DNA from: Polaromonas sp.
GTDB taxonomy: Bacteria > Pseudomonadota > Gammaproteobacteria > Burkholderiales > Burkholderiaceae_C
Direction: 5' to 3'
Assembly (NCBI RefSeq): GCF_016185115.1
Contig: NZ_JACPOF010000017.1
Location: 372,001 to 436,000 of the forward strand
DNA length: 64,000 nucleotides
Shown here: positions 45,938 through 55,305 of the stretch, piece by piece
How positions within the stretch are numbered: position 1 is the stretch's first letter
How the letters are laid out: the number at the start of each line of letters is the position of its first letter
Program-made: the position numbers and the translations under genes
The notes under the pieces: model-generated
The model's input: only the letters and a program-made list of their open reading frames with translations
The model's database searches: none
What the model was told of the DNA's origin: nothing

Positions 45938-46111
45938 GCTCCTGATTTAATAGCTGCTCACGCACGTATTTATTGGCCTGCAGCCGTTTTTATGCCTCAA
46001 AACAGCCATTTTTTGCCAGTTTTGAGGCAATTTGAAGGCCCAAAAAACGGCAAATGGGCCATCTGGACCCATTTTTTAACGTACACGTTAAGTTTTTAAC
46101 TTACACGTTAA
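45938..46111 (-). repeat. Convergent-junction intergenic repeat, copy 3
   Basis: Closely related to copy 2 and in the same orientation; it shares TTTGAAGGCCCAAAAA, GGCAAATGGGCCA and two TTAAC...ACGTTAA dyads. It fills most of the 269-bp gap between the convergent TetR and BKACE genes. Nothing else is seen in 45871-46139. Confidence 0.85.
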
Positions 46112-46139
46112 TTTTCTGCGACATGCCTGGCATCTCAGC

Positions 46140-47072
46140 TCAAGGCAGCTTGACGCCAGCCCTGCCCTTCAGGCCCAGCATTTCGCGGGCTTCGTCCGGC
46201 GTCGCGAACTCAAAACCCAGCGGTTCCAGCACCGCGCGGATGTTCCTGACCTGCTCGGCGTTGGATTTTGCAAGCTCACCCCGGCCCAGGTAAAGCGAGT
46301 CTTCAAGCCCGACGCGCACATTGCCGCCCATCAGTGCGGCGTGTGTGATCAGCGGCATCTGGTGGCGACCGGCAGCCAGCACCGACCAGCGGTAGCTGTC
46401 CTTGAACAGCTTGTCGGCGATGTGTTTCATGTGCACCAGGTTGTCAACATCGGCGCCAATGCCGCCCAGCACGCCCAACACAAACTGCAGGAAGATCGGC
46501 CCCTTGACCAGGCCGCGGTCTACAAAGTGCTTGAGGTTGTAGAGGTGCCCAACGTCATAACACTCGAACTCGAAACGTGTGCCGTGCGCCACGCCCAGAC
46601 GGTTGAATATCTGCTCGATGTCGCCAAAGGTGTTGCGGAAGATGGCGTTGCGCGAGCCTTCAAGGTAGTCACGCTCCCAGGGGTGCTTGAACTCCTTGAG
46701 CTTGTCGAGGATGGGGAAGGTTGCGAAGTTCATCGACCCCATGTTGCAGGACGCCATCTCGGGTGCCACGTCCAGCGCAGCGGCCAGGCGCTGGTCGAGT
46801 CTCATGGTGTGCGAGCCACCGGTCGTGATGTTGATGACCGCATCGGTGCCGGCATGAATCTGCGGCAGGAACTGGCGAAACATGGCCGGGTCAAAACTCG
46901 GCCGCCCATCGACCGGGTCGCGCGCATGCAGATGCAGGATGGCCGCGCCGGCTTCAGCTGCCGCCAGCGCTTCGTCGGCGATCTGCTGCGGTGTGATGGG
47001 AAGGTAGCGGGACATCGTCGGCGTGTGCACCGACCCCGTCACCGCGCAGGTGATGATGACTTTTCTGGACAT
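46140..47072 (-). CDS. BKACE-family beta-keto acid cleavage enzyme (DUF849)
   Basis: 310 residues of the 3-keto-5-aminohexanoate cleavage enzyme family, which condenses a beta-keto acid with acetyl-CoA to give two acyl products. MSRKVIITCAVTGSVHTP at the start, the zinc motif ILHLHARDP (two His) and INITTGG are hallmarks. The exact keto acid is unknown. It stands 11 bp after a fumarylacetoacetase-like gene, which suggests a common catabolic pathway. Confidence 0.9.
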   Translation of the reverse strand: MSRKVIITCAVTGSVHTPTMSRYLPITPQQIADEALAAAEAGAAILHLHARDPVDGRPSFDPAMFRQFLPQIHAGTDAVINITTGGSHTMRLDQRLAAALDVAPEMASCNMGSMNFATFPILDKLKEFKHPWERDYLEGSRNAIFRNTFGDIEQIFNRLGVAHGTRFEFECYDVGHLYNLKHFVDRGLVKGPIFLQFVLGVLGGIGADVDNLVHMKHIADKLFKDSYRWSVLAAGRHQMPLITHAALMGGNVRVGLEDSLYLGRGELAKSNAEQVRNIRAVLEPLGFEFATPDEAREMLGLKGRAGVKLP

Positions 47073-47083
47073 TCAGCAGCTCT

Positions 47084-47953
47084 TCAGACGGGTTCAGCGA
47101 TAACGACGTTCTCGATATGCCCTATACCGTCGATCTCGACGCGCATCACGTCACCGATCTTCACCCACTGCGGCGGGTTCATGGCAACGCCAACGCCTGA
47201 AGGCGTGCCGGTGGCCAGCAGGTCACCGGGCTCCAGTGTCATCACGGTCGACAGGTAGGCGATCTGCTCATAGATGTTGTGGACCATCTCGCCGGTGTTC
47301 ACTTCCTGCTTGACCTGGCCGTTGACCAGCATGCGCATGTTCAGGTTGTGCGGATCGGCGACGTCGTCGTCCGTCACCAGCCACGGGCCTATGGGGCCGG
47401 TGGTGTTGAAGGACTTGCCCAGCGTCATGGTGGCCGAGCGTTTTTGCCAGTCGCGCACCGACACATCGTTACAGACCATATAGCCTGCGATCACCGAGCG
47501 CGCATCGGCAGCCGACACATGGCGGCAGCGCTTGCCGATGACCACGCAGAGCTCGGCTTCGTAGTCGAGGTTGTCAGACACCTTGGGCATATGCACGGGG
47601 TCGAAGGGGCCGTTAACACATGACACCTGCTTGTTGAACCAGACCTGCGTATCGGGCACCTGAACGCCAAGCTGGCGCGCCTCTGCGGCGTGCTTGGCGT
47701 AGTTCATGCCAATGGCGAGGAACTTGCTCGGGTTGGGCACGGTGGCCTCAAGGCGCACATCGGCCAGCGGATATGTCACGCCCTTGGTGGCATCCACGTC
47801 ACGGGCGCGCTGCATCATGGCCGCGCCACCTGAGAGCAGTTCACGCATGGTCGCTGGAAGGCTGGTATCGGAGGCTGGCAGGTCGACAACCTGGTCGCCG
47901 ATGATCTTGCCGATGGAAAGGTGCCCGCGGCACGAGAAGGTTACGAGTTTCAT
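47084..47953 (-). CDS. Fumarylacetoacetate hydrolase-family protein
   Basis: 289 residues. The metal-binding acidic cluster is in LDYEAELCVVIGK, and GMNYAKHAAE, the DVSVRDWQ segment and LATGTPSGVG are typical for ring-fission hydrolases/decarboxylases and acylpyruvases. It probably acts after ring cleavage by the neighbouring extradiol dioxygenase. Confidence 0.92.
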   Translation of the reverse strand: MKLVTFSCRGHLSIGKIIGDQVVDLPASDTSLPATMRELLSGGAAMMQRARDVDATKGVTYPLADVRLEATVPNPSKFLAIGMNYAKHAAEARQLGVQVPDTQVWFNKQVSCVNGPFDPVHMPKVSDNLDYEAELCVVIGKRCRHVSAADARSVIAGYMVCNDVSVRDWQKRSATMTLGKSFNTTGPIGPWLVTDDDVADPHNLNMRMLVNGQVKQEVNTGEMVHNIYEQIAYLSTVMTLEPGDLLATGTPSGVGVAMNPPQWVKIGDVMRVEIDGIGHIENVVIAEPV

Positions 47954-47997
47954 GAATGGCAGTCGTTATTTGTTGGGGGGGTTGTAGTTCAGTATCT

Positions 47998-48951
47998 TCA
48001 AACGGTTTCCGGCACAGGTGCGGCGGCGGGTGCCGTCAAGCCCTGCATCTGCGCAAAGACGGCTGGCGGCTGGTGGCCCCAGATGCTGATGCGGTTGTAC
48101 TCACGCACATCGTCCCAGTTGTCTGTGATCTGGCGGCCGGTGGCGCCGACTTCGACCTGCCAGCCGTCAGGGCCAACGCTGTAAAAGCTCACCATGCCGT
48201 CGTTTTCGTGCTGGCCCAGCATGTTGGCGATAGGCGTGCCCGCCCCCAGGGCGCGCTCATACGCAGCGCCCACATCGGCCACCTGCTTCACTTCAAAATT
48301 GATGTGGTGCAGTTTCTGTGGCACTTCGGGTGCAGGGATGTTCGCAATCGCCAGCGAATGGTGGCGTGCGTTGCAATGGAAGAAGGACACATTGAGTTCC
48401 ACAGGCCCCATGGGCAGGCGCAAATAGTCAGACAGCTTCAGGCCCAGCCCTTCGAGTGCAAACTTGCGCGCCGCCGCATAGGTGCCTTCACCGGCAACAC
48501 CGAAAACAAAATGACCAAAGCCCTGGCTGCCCGTGACAAAGCCGTTGGGATAGACCTTGCTGGCGAACGGCGTGGCCGCTTCTTCAAGCCCCAGCACCAG
48601 CTCGACCTGTACACCCCATGGCGAGGGCACGCTGACCATATCTTTGACACGGCGCTCCTGCTTCTGGGCGGCTGTCCCAGCCACAGGGTCCAGCCCCAGC
48701 TTGCGCAGGCGCGCGACGGCCGCATCCAGCGCGTCGCGGCTTTCGAGTTCAAAGCCAATCGCCGTCGCATCGTTGGCCTGGCCCTGGGCCAGCACCACAC
48801 GCTGCGCCTTGCCGTCGGCGCGCCAGGTAGAAGCGCCATCCGGTGTGGGTGCGCCCGGCATCAGGCCAATCACTTCGCCGAGGTATTTGTTGAGGGCAGC
48901 CGGGTTGCGGCTTTCGAGAATGATGTATGCGGATTCGATATCGGTTTTCAT
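47998..48951 (-). CDS. Type I extradiol ring-cleavage dioxygenase (VOC family)
   Basis: 317 residues in two VOC modules, like 2,3-dihydroxybiphenyl dioxygenase. Iron ligands are predicted as H147 (GFGHFVFG), H216 (LHHINFEV) and E267 (GWQVEVGA); active-site candidates H198, H248 and Y257 line up with the BphC catalytic set. It opens a catechol-type ring meta to the hydroxyls. It overlaps the Rieske oxygenase stop by 4 bp (ATGA), so the two are translated together. The true catechol substrate is unknown. Confidence 0.88.
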   Translation of the reverse strand: MKTDIESAYIILESRNPAALNKYLGEVIGLMPGAPTPDGASTWRADGKAQRVVLAQGQANDATAIGFELESRDALDAAVARLRKLGLDPVAGTAAQKQERRVKDMVSVPSPWGVQVELVLGLEEAATPFASKVYPNGFVTGSQGFGHFVFGVAGEGTYAAARKFALEGLGLKLSDYLRLPMGPVELNVSFFHCNARHHSLAIANIPAPEVPQKLHHINFEVKQVADVGAAYERALGAGTPIANMLGQHENDGMVSFYSVGPDGWQVEVGATGRQITDNWDDVREYNRISIWGHQPPAVFAQMQGLTAPAAAPVPETV

Positions 48952-50057
48952 GAAGCGTGTTCCTGTTTTTGCATGGCGTCGTGTACGGGACGGATAGGGA
49001 TGACGGGCTTGATGCCTGCAACTTCCCGGGCCCTGGCTTCTTCCTCAAGCAGGGTTGCGACGAGGCGGCGCGCGTGCACCAGGCCCGCATCGGAAGCGAT
49101 CATGACCAGCGGTGCGCCGCCTTCACGGTCTATCGATTCCTGCTGGGCCTCGACCACCACCTTGTCTTCTGCAAAGGTGACGGGCAGGCTGGTCAGCAGC
49201 TTGGCGCGCACGTCCGGTTCATCAACCGAGTAGGTGCGTGCGCCAGACCAGAAGTAGTGGGTGGTTTTTTCAGTCTCGGGCGTCTGCATGTTCAGGCCCA
49301 TGAAGGCCAGGCCGCCCATGCGGTTGCCTTCGCGCGCGCCAGTGCCTGTGTCCTTGGCGCCGGTGTGTATACGCACTGCTGCGGGCGGAAAGAAATCAAT
49401 TTCCATCCAGCGGTCTACCGTTGGGGTGTTGAACTTGAAGGCTGCCACATAGGACGGGGGCGGCACAGAGTCCATCATCCAGCGCGTCACCTTGACGCCG
49501 GTTTCCGAACGTGTGGTTTTGGTGTCTGCATCCGAATGCGCCTGCGGTGTGCCGCCAATCGTGCGCTGGTGCACATAACCGACGTGGGTCAGGTCCATCA
49601 GGTTGTCCGTGATGAGCTGGTAGTTCGCCTTGATCGAATACCTGTCTTTCACCCAGGTCCAGTCCGGGTCGCTATGCCAGGGGTGTCGCACGATGAGCGA
49701 GGCATCGGCCAGCGCCGGGTCGCCCATCCAGATCCAGAGCATGGCATCCTGCTCGACAACCGGGTAGCTCCTGACTTTGGCCTGCGCCGGTACACGGTCC
49801 TGGCCCGGCACTTTCACGCAGGCGCCCTTGTTGTCATACACCAGGCCGTGGTAGCCGCACTGCAGCTGGTCGCCGATCACACAGCCGTGCGACAGCGGCA
49901 GTGCGCGGTGACAGCAGCGGTCTTCAAGTGCAAAGGCCTTGCCGTCTTCACCGCGGTAAAACACCACGGGCAAATCAAGCAGCACGCGGCCGAGCAGGCC
50001 CTGGGGTTTGATCTCGTCGGCCCAGGCGCCCATGTACCAGGCGTTATATACAAACAT
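48948..50057 (-). CDS. Rieske non-haem iron oxygenase, alpha subunit
   Basis: 369 residues from MFVYNAWYMG (ATG 50057 with GAAGGA upstream; the TTG at 50072 overlaps that site). The Rieske cluster uses C48, H50, C67 and H70 (RCCHRALPL and QLQCGYHG). The mononuclear iron site is H158/H163 after bridging D155 in NLMDLTHVGYVH. The closest type is VanA-like O-demethylase or other phthalate-family oxygenases. No ferredoxin or reductase gene lies nearby, so electrons must come from elsewhere. Confidence 0.92.
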   Translation of the reverse strand: MFVYNAWYMGAWADEIKPQGLLGRVLLDLPVVFYRGEDGKAFALEDRCCHRALPLSHGCVIGDQLQCGYHGLVYDNKGACVKVPGQDRVPAQAKVRSYPVVEQDAMLWIWMGDPALADASLIVRHPWHSDPDWTWVKDRYSIKANYQLITDNLMDLTHVGYVHQRTIGGTPQAHSDADTKTTRSETGVKVTRWMMDSVPPPSYVAAFKFNTPTVDRWMEIDFFPPAAVRIHTGAKDTGTGAREGNRMGGLAFMGLNMQTPETEKTTHYFWSGARTYSVDEPDVRAKLLTSLPVTFAEDKVVVEAQQESIDREGGAPLVMIASDAGLVHARRLVATLLEEEARAREVAGIKPVIPIRPVHDAMQKQEHAS

Positions 50058-50094
50058 GGTGTTGTCCTTCAATCGTAGGGCGGGATGTCTTTTC

Positions 50095-51081
50095 TTATTG
50101 CTGCGGTTTGGCGCCTATGTCCTTCAGGACTTTCTCCCAGCGGACCAGGTCGTCGTTCCAGTACTTGCCGAACTGGGCTGGGCTCAAGCCCTTGGCGTAC
50201 ACGCCAAACGTATCGAAGCGCTCGGTCAATTCGGGCGTCCTGGCGGCCGCCACAACGTCGCGGTTCATGCGTTCAATGGCCGCATTGCTCGTGCCCTTTG
50301 GCGCGATGATGCCGAACCAGCCGTTGATGACCATGCCGGGGTAGGTTTCAGCCACGGTGGCAATCTGCGGGCGGTTGGCCAGGCGTGCCTCGGAGAACAC
50401 GGCAATGGCTTTCAGCTTGCCGCCCTTGACCATGGGCTCGATAGGCGGGATGCCGTCGATGATGATTTGTGCATCATTGTTCATCACGGCTGCAATCGCG
50501 GCGCCGCTGTTGGCATAAGGCACAGCCCGCATCGGAATGCCGGCAGCTTTGCCGAGCACTTCACCTGCCAGGTGAGGCACCGAATACATCAGCGGCGAGG
50601 TCACGACGAATTTCTCGCCGTCTTTCTTGGCCATGGCCATCACATCGGCCAGCGAATTGGCAGGCGACGAGGCACTGACCGCCATCATCATCGGGCCTTC
50701 GGCCACCAGCGCCACGGGCACAAAGTCTTTCACCACATCGACCTGAGCAGTCTTGTACATGTATGGCGAGAGCGTGATGACAGAAGCTGGCACCATCGCA
50801 AAAGTATGGTCGTCCTGCGTGCCCGACTTGATCGCGCCCAGGCCGATCATGCCCCCCGCGCCGGGACGGTTTTCAATGATGACGGGCTGGCCCCAGGCCT
50901 TGGAAAGTTTGTCGCCCATGACACGGGCCACGATGTCCGGCGCAGTGCCTGCTGGCGACGGCACCCAGATGCGCACCGGCTTGGTCGGCCAGGCCGCAGG
51001 TGCCTGGGCCATGGCGGTGCTGCCCATCAGGGCGGTGATGCAGGCAGCAGCGAGCGCTGCACGGCGGTTGAAAGCTTTCAT
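50095..51081 (-). CDS. TctC/Bug-type solute-binding receptor
   Basis: 328 residues from MKAFNRRAALAA with a Sec signal peptide (cleavage near AMAQA) and AGGAGA upstream. The conserved VRIWVPSPAGTAPDIVARV and NRPGAGGMIG segments define the tripartite tricarboxylate transporter receptor family. No TctA/TctB membrane genes are present. It sits between the Rieske and FAD monooxygenase genes and probably binds the aromatic or related acid. Confidence 0.9.
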   Translation of the reverse strand: MKAFNRRAALAAACITALMGSTAMAQAPAAWPTKPVRIWVPSPAGTAPDIVARVMGDKLSKAWGQPVIIENRPGAGGMIGLGAIKSGTQDDHTFAMVPASVITLSPYMYKTAQVDVVKDFVPVALVAEGPMMMAVSASSPANSLADVMAMAKKDGEKFVVTSPLMYSVPHLAGEVLGKAAGIPMRAVPYANSGAAIAAVMNNDAQIIIDGIPPIEPMVKGGKLKAIAVFSEARLANRPQIATVAETYPGMVINGWFGIIAPKGTSNAAIERMNRDVVAAARTPELTERFDTFGVYAKGLSPAQFGKYWNDDLVRWEKVLKDIGAKPQQ

Positions 51082-51150
51082 GAAATGTCTCCTTTTATTA
51101 ATCGAATCGAAAATCAAAACCGGATCAACCAGTTTTCAGGCAATCGCTTT

Positions 51151-52809
51151 TCAGGCGACCGCCTCAAGCGACTTGCCTGTCACGCGGGCCAGCAGATCGA
51201 AGGCATCGTCGATGCTGTTTCCGCACCAGGCGATGTACTGGTCAGGCCGTATCAGCGCATAGTCGCAGCCATACAGTTCGCTCAGTGCGGGCAGCCCGGG
51301 TGACAGCAGCTTCAGGGGAATGCCCTGCTCTGACGCGGCATCAACCACGGTAGCCGCAGCGGCTGCCGCTTCCTGGCGGGTGATCAGCAGCGTGAAACCG
51401 CGGGGCTCGAAATGATCGTACAGAGACGCACCTATGGAGCGGTCTTCAGTGTTGTCGTTCAGCCAGGCGTGGGGCGCCAGGCAACCGGCCCTTGCCAGAG
51501 GGGTGTAGTCGGTAGAGTCAGGCGCATCGCCGGCAGCAGATGTTTCGCCCGCCAGTACGGGGGACTCCCGGTAGCGACTGCCCAGCGTCACACCCAGGGT
51601 GTAGAACTCGCGGTGCTTGGTGTCGGCCAGCATTTGCGACAGCTCGGCGCGTATCGCATCACCGGCAGCACTGTCTTCTTCCATACCGGGGACGACCAGC
51701 TTGCGCGAGGTGAAAGCGTGGTTGGCGACCGATTCGGAAATCACACGCTCATGCACCTGGCGGCGCTCTATCTCGTAGCTGGTCAGCAACTTCTCCCCGC
51801 CCCAGCCGGAGAGGACCGCGGAGAGCTTCCAGCCTAGGTCAAGTGCGTCGCCTACGCCCATGTTCATGCCGTAACCGCCATAGGGCGGGTGCAGGTGGCA
51901 GGCATCACCGATCAGGAAAGTACGGCCTGCCGAATATTTGTCGGCAATCAGCTGGTGCGCCGTCCACTCGTCGCGGCTGAGGATGTCAATGTCGATGTCA
52001 AAACCCAGGGCCAGGCGGATCAGCGTGGCTGGGTCCGACGACGCATCGAGCAGTTTGGGGCAGCCGAAAGTCCAGCGGTCGCCTGTGTCGAGTGGCGAGA
52101 TGACCGAAGGCACTTCTTCATTGACCAGCCAGTACATTACCGCTGGGCCGAGCTTGTGCCGCTCTGCCAGCCCCGGCGCGCGGAAGATGATGTTGTGGTT
52201 TTCTGACAGCGGCGAGGTACCGCTCATCTTGATGCCCAGCTTTTCACGCACGGTGCTGCGCGCGCCGTCTGCGCCGACCAGATATGCCGCGTTGACGGTT
52301 GTTTCCGCACCAGTGGCGACATTGCGCAGGGTCGCACTGACGTGGTCGCCGTGGTCCCTGAATTCCTTCAGTTCGGTGCCGAAGCGGATGTCCACAGAGG
52401 GCATTTCAGAGGCACGGCTTTTCAGCACCGCCTCAACCTTGTACTGCGGAATCCACTGCGCATGTTCCGAATACCTGTCGTCGCGCGCCGGGTTGCAGTT
52501 GAAGCCGTTTGGAAAACGCTGGAGTTCGCGGCCTCCCATCCGGGTGGCGAACACGACATTGGACGGGTAGTCGACGCCAAACGGCGATTCGGCGGCGAGT
52601 CGGTCGGCAATGCCCCAGCGCCGCATCAGTTCGCGCGTACGCACGTTGGTGGTCTTGGCGCGCGGGGCGTAACCGACGCGGTCGTGGCGCTCAACCACGA
52701 TGCACTTGTGTCCCTGGCTGCCCAGTTCCACGGCAAGCGAGAGGCCGGCGGGGCCTGCGCCGATGATGAGTACGGCCGCGTCTTCCGCAGCGTTGTGTGG
52801 TGTTGTCAT
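51151..52809 (-). CDS. FAD-dependent aromatic monooxygenase (PheA/MhpA group)
   Basis: 552 residues. The N-terminal Rossmann motif AAVLIIGAGPAGLSLA, the DG motif YLVGADGARS and the GD motif FLIGDACHLHPPYGGYGMNMGVGDALDLGWKL region (about 296-325) define class A flavin monooxygenases. The C-terminal thioredoxin-like region (about 440-552) is present. It hydroxylates a phenolic ring to a catechol-type product. Start 52809 keeps the Rossmann fold at the usual distance; an upstream extension is not conserved. Confidence 0.92.
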   Translation of the reverse strand: MTTPHNAAEDAAVLIIGAGPAGLSLAVELGSQGHKCIVVERHDRVGYAPRAKTTNVRTRELMRRWGIADRLAAESPFGVDYPSNVVFATRMGGRELQRFPNGFNCNPARDDRYSEHAQWIPQYKVEAVLKSRASEMPSVDIRFGTELKEFRDHGDHVSATLRNVATGAETTVNAAYLVGADGARSTVREKLGIKMSGTSPLSENHNIIFRAPGLAERHKLGPAVMYWLVNEEVPSVISPLDTGDRWTFGCPKLLDASSDPATLIRLALGFDIDIDILSRDEWTAHQLIADKYSAGRTFLIGDACHLHPPYGGYGMNMGVGDALDLGWKLSAVLSGWGGEKLLTSYEIERRQVHERVISESVANHAFTSRKLVVPGMEEDSAAGDAIRAELSQMLADTKHREFYTLGVTLGSRYRESPVLAGETSAAGDAPDSTDYTPLARAGCLAPHAWLNDNTEDRSIGASLYDHFEPRGFTLLITRQEAAAAAATVVDAASEQGIPLKLLSPGLPALSELYGCDYALIRPDQYIAWCGNSIDDAFDLLARVTGKSLEAVA

Positions 52810-52887
52810 TGTCTCCGTCCCGGTGCCTGGCAGACCGCCTGCACCGTTTGTGTCATTGGGTGAGACGGACTTTAAGCACACGGGACA

Positions 52888-52905
52888 TAATTGGAAAGAT
52901 CATTA
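52888..52905. promoter_or_regulatory. Candidate LysR binding site
   Basis: TAAT-TGGAAAGATC-ATTA is a T-N11-A type dyad about 15 bp before the LysR start, in the region divergent to the monooxygenase gene. Confidence 0.35.
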
Positions 52906-52919
52906 GCTGGATACAGGTT

Positions 52920-53849
52920 ATGAATAAATTTGATGACCCCCAACCGGAGCTGGCCGACCTGAAGGCCGTGCTGGCGCTGATCGAACACGGCACGGTGACA
53001 CGTGCCGCGCCGGCGCTGGGCACCACACAGTCGGCATTGAGTTACCACCTGGACCGCATGCGCAAGCGCTTCGGCGACCCCCTGTTTGTGCGCATAGGCA
53101 ACCGCATGGCGGCCACGCCCTTCACACAGCGTCTGGCGGAACCAGCAGCACGCGTACTGCGCATCATGGAAACCGAAATCGGCGGGCTGCAGAGTTTTGA
53201 CCCGGCCACCACCAGGCGTGAATTCCGCATCGGCATGAATGAGCTGGGCGCCATCACGCTGGTGCCCAAACTGGTCAGGCGGCTGTACGAACTGGCGCCC
53301 AACGCCGTGCTGTCACCCATACAGACCAACTCCGAGAACCTGAGCTCGGCGCTGGAGTCAGGCGAGCTCGACATCGCCGCAGGTTTTTTCGCGACCTCAG
53401 ACCCGCGCCTTTTCCAGCAGCGCCTGTATCAGCGCGACTATGTCTGCATCGCACGCAGGGACCACCCGACGGTGGGGCAAACCATGTCGTGGAGGGAGTT
53501 CAGCCTGGCACGCAAGGTGCACACCGGCTCGATACCTGTGACGACCGGCTGGCTGGAGGCGCAGTTGCGCAAAGCCAGCTTCATGCCCAGCGTGACCATG
53601 AGCACACAGCACATTGCGGCGATTCCTTTCATTGTTGCCGCAAGCGACATGGTGGCGGTGATTCCACGCGAGCTGCATGACCTGCTGTCGCCCATCGTGG
53701 CGCTGAAGATCGTACGCCTGCCCAAGACGATTCCGGCCATCACCATCCGCCAGTACTGGCACCCGCGCATTGCGAGTGACCCCTCGGTGAAGTTCCTGCG
53801 TGAACTGGTCTATGAGGTGGCGAGGGAGCCCGAACACGCGCGGAGCTGA
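52920..53849 (+). CDS. LysR-family transcriptional regulator
   Basis: 309 residues from MNKFDDPQPELAD. The DNA-binding helix region holds GTVTRAAPALGTTQSALSYHL. It is divergent from the FAD monooxygenase operon and probably its regulator. A longer frame to 52797 overlaps the divergent gene and is not supported. Confidence 0.92.
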   Translation: MNKFDDPQPELADLKAVLALIEHGTVTRAAPALGTTQSALSYHLDRMRKRFGDPLFVRIGNRMAATPFTQRLAEPAARVLRIMETEIGGLQSFDPATTRREFRIGMNELGAITLVPKLVRRLYELAPNAVLSPIQTNSENLSSALESGELDIAAGFFATSDPRLFQQRLYQRDYVCIARRDHPTVGQTMSWREFSLARKVHTGSIPVTTGWLEAQLRKASFMPSVTMSTQHIAAIPFIVAASDMVAVIPRELHDLLSPIVALKIVRLPKTIPAITIRQYWHPRIASDPSVKFLRELVYEVAREPEHARS

Positions 53850-53868
53850 GCCGCTGCCGCGCGCAAGC

Positions 53869-55089
53869 CTATGAGGCCTGCAAGCGGTAGTTTCGCCAAA
53901 GGCGCCAGCAACACCAGGCCATGGGCAAGGCCATCGCGAGGTAACCGGCGCGGTAAGTGCCTGCCATGCTGGCCAGCAGCGCAAAAATGGGGGGGCCCAC
54001 GACCACGCCGAAAAATGTGAATGCCGACACACCGCCGGTCGCCATGCTGGCAAACCCCGTCGGGGCCTGCCTTGCGACCTCAGCAAGAAAGACGCCGTTC
54101 CAGCCTATGGCCGTTGCACCAAACGCGGCCAGCAAAATGAGCACCACAGGAAGCGGCGTGGTGGCACTGAGCAGAGCCATGCCCACGCAGCACAGGACAA
54201 CGATCAGCGTGAGCAGGGCCAGCATGCGCATGGCGCCCAGGCCGCTGTCGGCAATATGGCCCCACACCACACGGCCTATGACGCCGGCCATCTGCGACAC
54301 CGACAGTGCAAAGCCTGCAGCGACCAGACCAAAACCGAGTTCAGAGTGCAGATAGATGACGGCATAGGTCATCAGGCACAGCTGCGACGCCGACAGGAAG
54401 AAGGAGCAGATTGCGAGCGCACGCAGATTGGCATGGCCCGCCACCATGCGTGCGGGTTCAGCCAGTTTGCCCAGGCCCAGTGTTGTAGATGCATCCCGCT
54501 GCGCGTCAAGCCGGGCACGTAGCGGCTGGGCCAGCACGGCGCAGGCAATACAGGCGAGGGACACAAAGGCCAGCCCCCAGCGCCAGCCTGTGGCCAGCAT
54601 CAGGCCGGGCACTATGGTACCCGCGAGGATGCCCCCCAAGGGAACACCCGTCTGCTTGATCGAAAAAATCAGCGACATGCGGTGCGCTGGTGTGCTGCGT
54701 GCCAGCAGGTGCGAACTGGCTGGCGTGATGGGGCCATAACCAAACCCCATGATGAGCGCACCAGCCGCCATCACCGGAAACCAGCCGCTGCAAAACATGG
54801 CCAGGCCCAAGCCACCCAGCACAAGGCCGCCCTGACTGACACGCACTGGTCCCCAGCGCTGTACCGCCGCACCAGCGGCAAGACTGCCTGTCGTGGCGCC
54901 CACATACACCACGCCAATGTAGATACCCGCAAAGACCGGGGAGATGCCCAGCGCTGCGGCGATCACAGGCGCTATGACGGGTGGGCTCAGCACGGCCATC
55001 GATGCGATGGCCTGGATGGCGAGCGTGATGAGGAGTTCTGTCCAGCCGCCGGTGCTGGGGCGGTCTGGTGCTTGGGGGGTCTGGGTCAT
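53869..55089 (-). CDS. MFS transporter
   Basis: A 406-residue protein with about twelve transmembrane helices. The A-motif equivalent between helices 2 and 3 is AAVQRWGPVR. Sequence style (PTTG-like ATTGSLAAG, GFGYGPITPASSHLL) fits carboxylate or cyanate-type MFS carriers. Location in the aromatic cluster suggests uptake of an aromatic acid. It is convergent with the LysR gene, 19 bp apart. Confidence 0.88.
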   Translation of the reverse strand: MTQTPQAPDRPSTGGWTELLITLAIQAIASMAVLSPPVIAPVIAAALGISPVFAGIYIGVVYVGATTGSLAAGAAVQRWGPVRVSQGGLVLGGLGLAMFCSGWFPVMAAGALIMGFGYGPITPASSHLLARSTPAHRMSLIFSIKQTGVPLGGILAGTIVPGLMLATGWRWGLAFVSLACIACAVLAQPLRARLDAQRDASTTLGLGKLAEPARMVAGHANLRALAICSFFLSASQLCLMTYAVIYLHSELGFGLVAAGFALSVSQMAGVIGRVVWGHIADSGLGAMRMLALLTLIVVLCCVGMALLSATTPLPVVLILLAAFGATAIGWNGVFLAEVARQAPTGFASMATGGVSAFTFFGVVVGPPIFALLASMAGTYRAGYLAMALPMAWCCWRLWRNYRLQAS

Positions 55090-55305
55090 GGATCGGTTTT
55101 ATTGTCGCCTGACGTGGGAACTTGCGCTTGTAGCTCGTGCGAGCGCTGTAGACAAGCGGGGATCGCATGAGTGGCTGATGCCAGGCTATCGCTGGCGTGG
55201 TCGTGAAAGGCAACGCTTTTAAACGTGGTCCCGCTTTACATGCGCTACTCCGCAGTAATGGATTGCCATAAGGTAGGCACCGCAGACTTTTGCAACAATA
55301 GCCTC

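Noticed and set aside
47956-49233. Plus-strand frame of 425 codons
   Set aside because: Antisense to the extradiol dioxygenase and Rieske genes, both with intact metal ligands.
48957-51303. Long plus-strand frames (373 and 431 codons)
   Set aside because: Antisense to the Rieske oxygenase and TctC genes; no start signals and no protein-like pattern.
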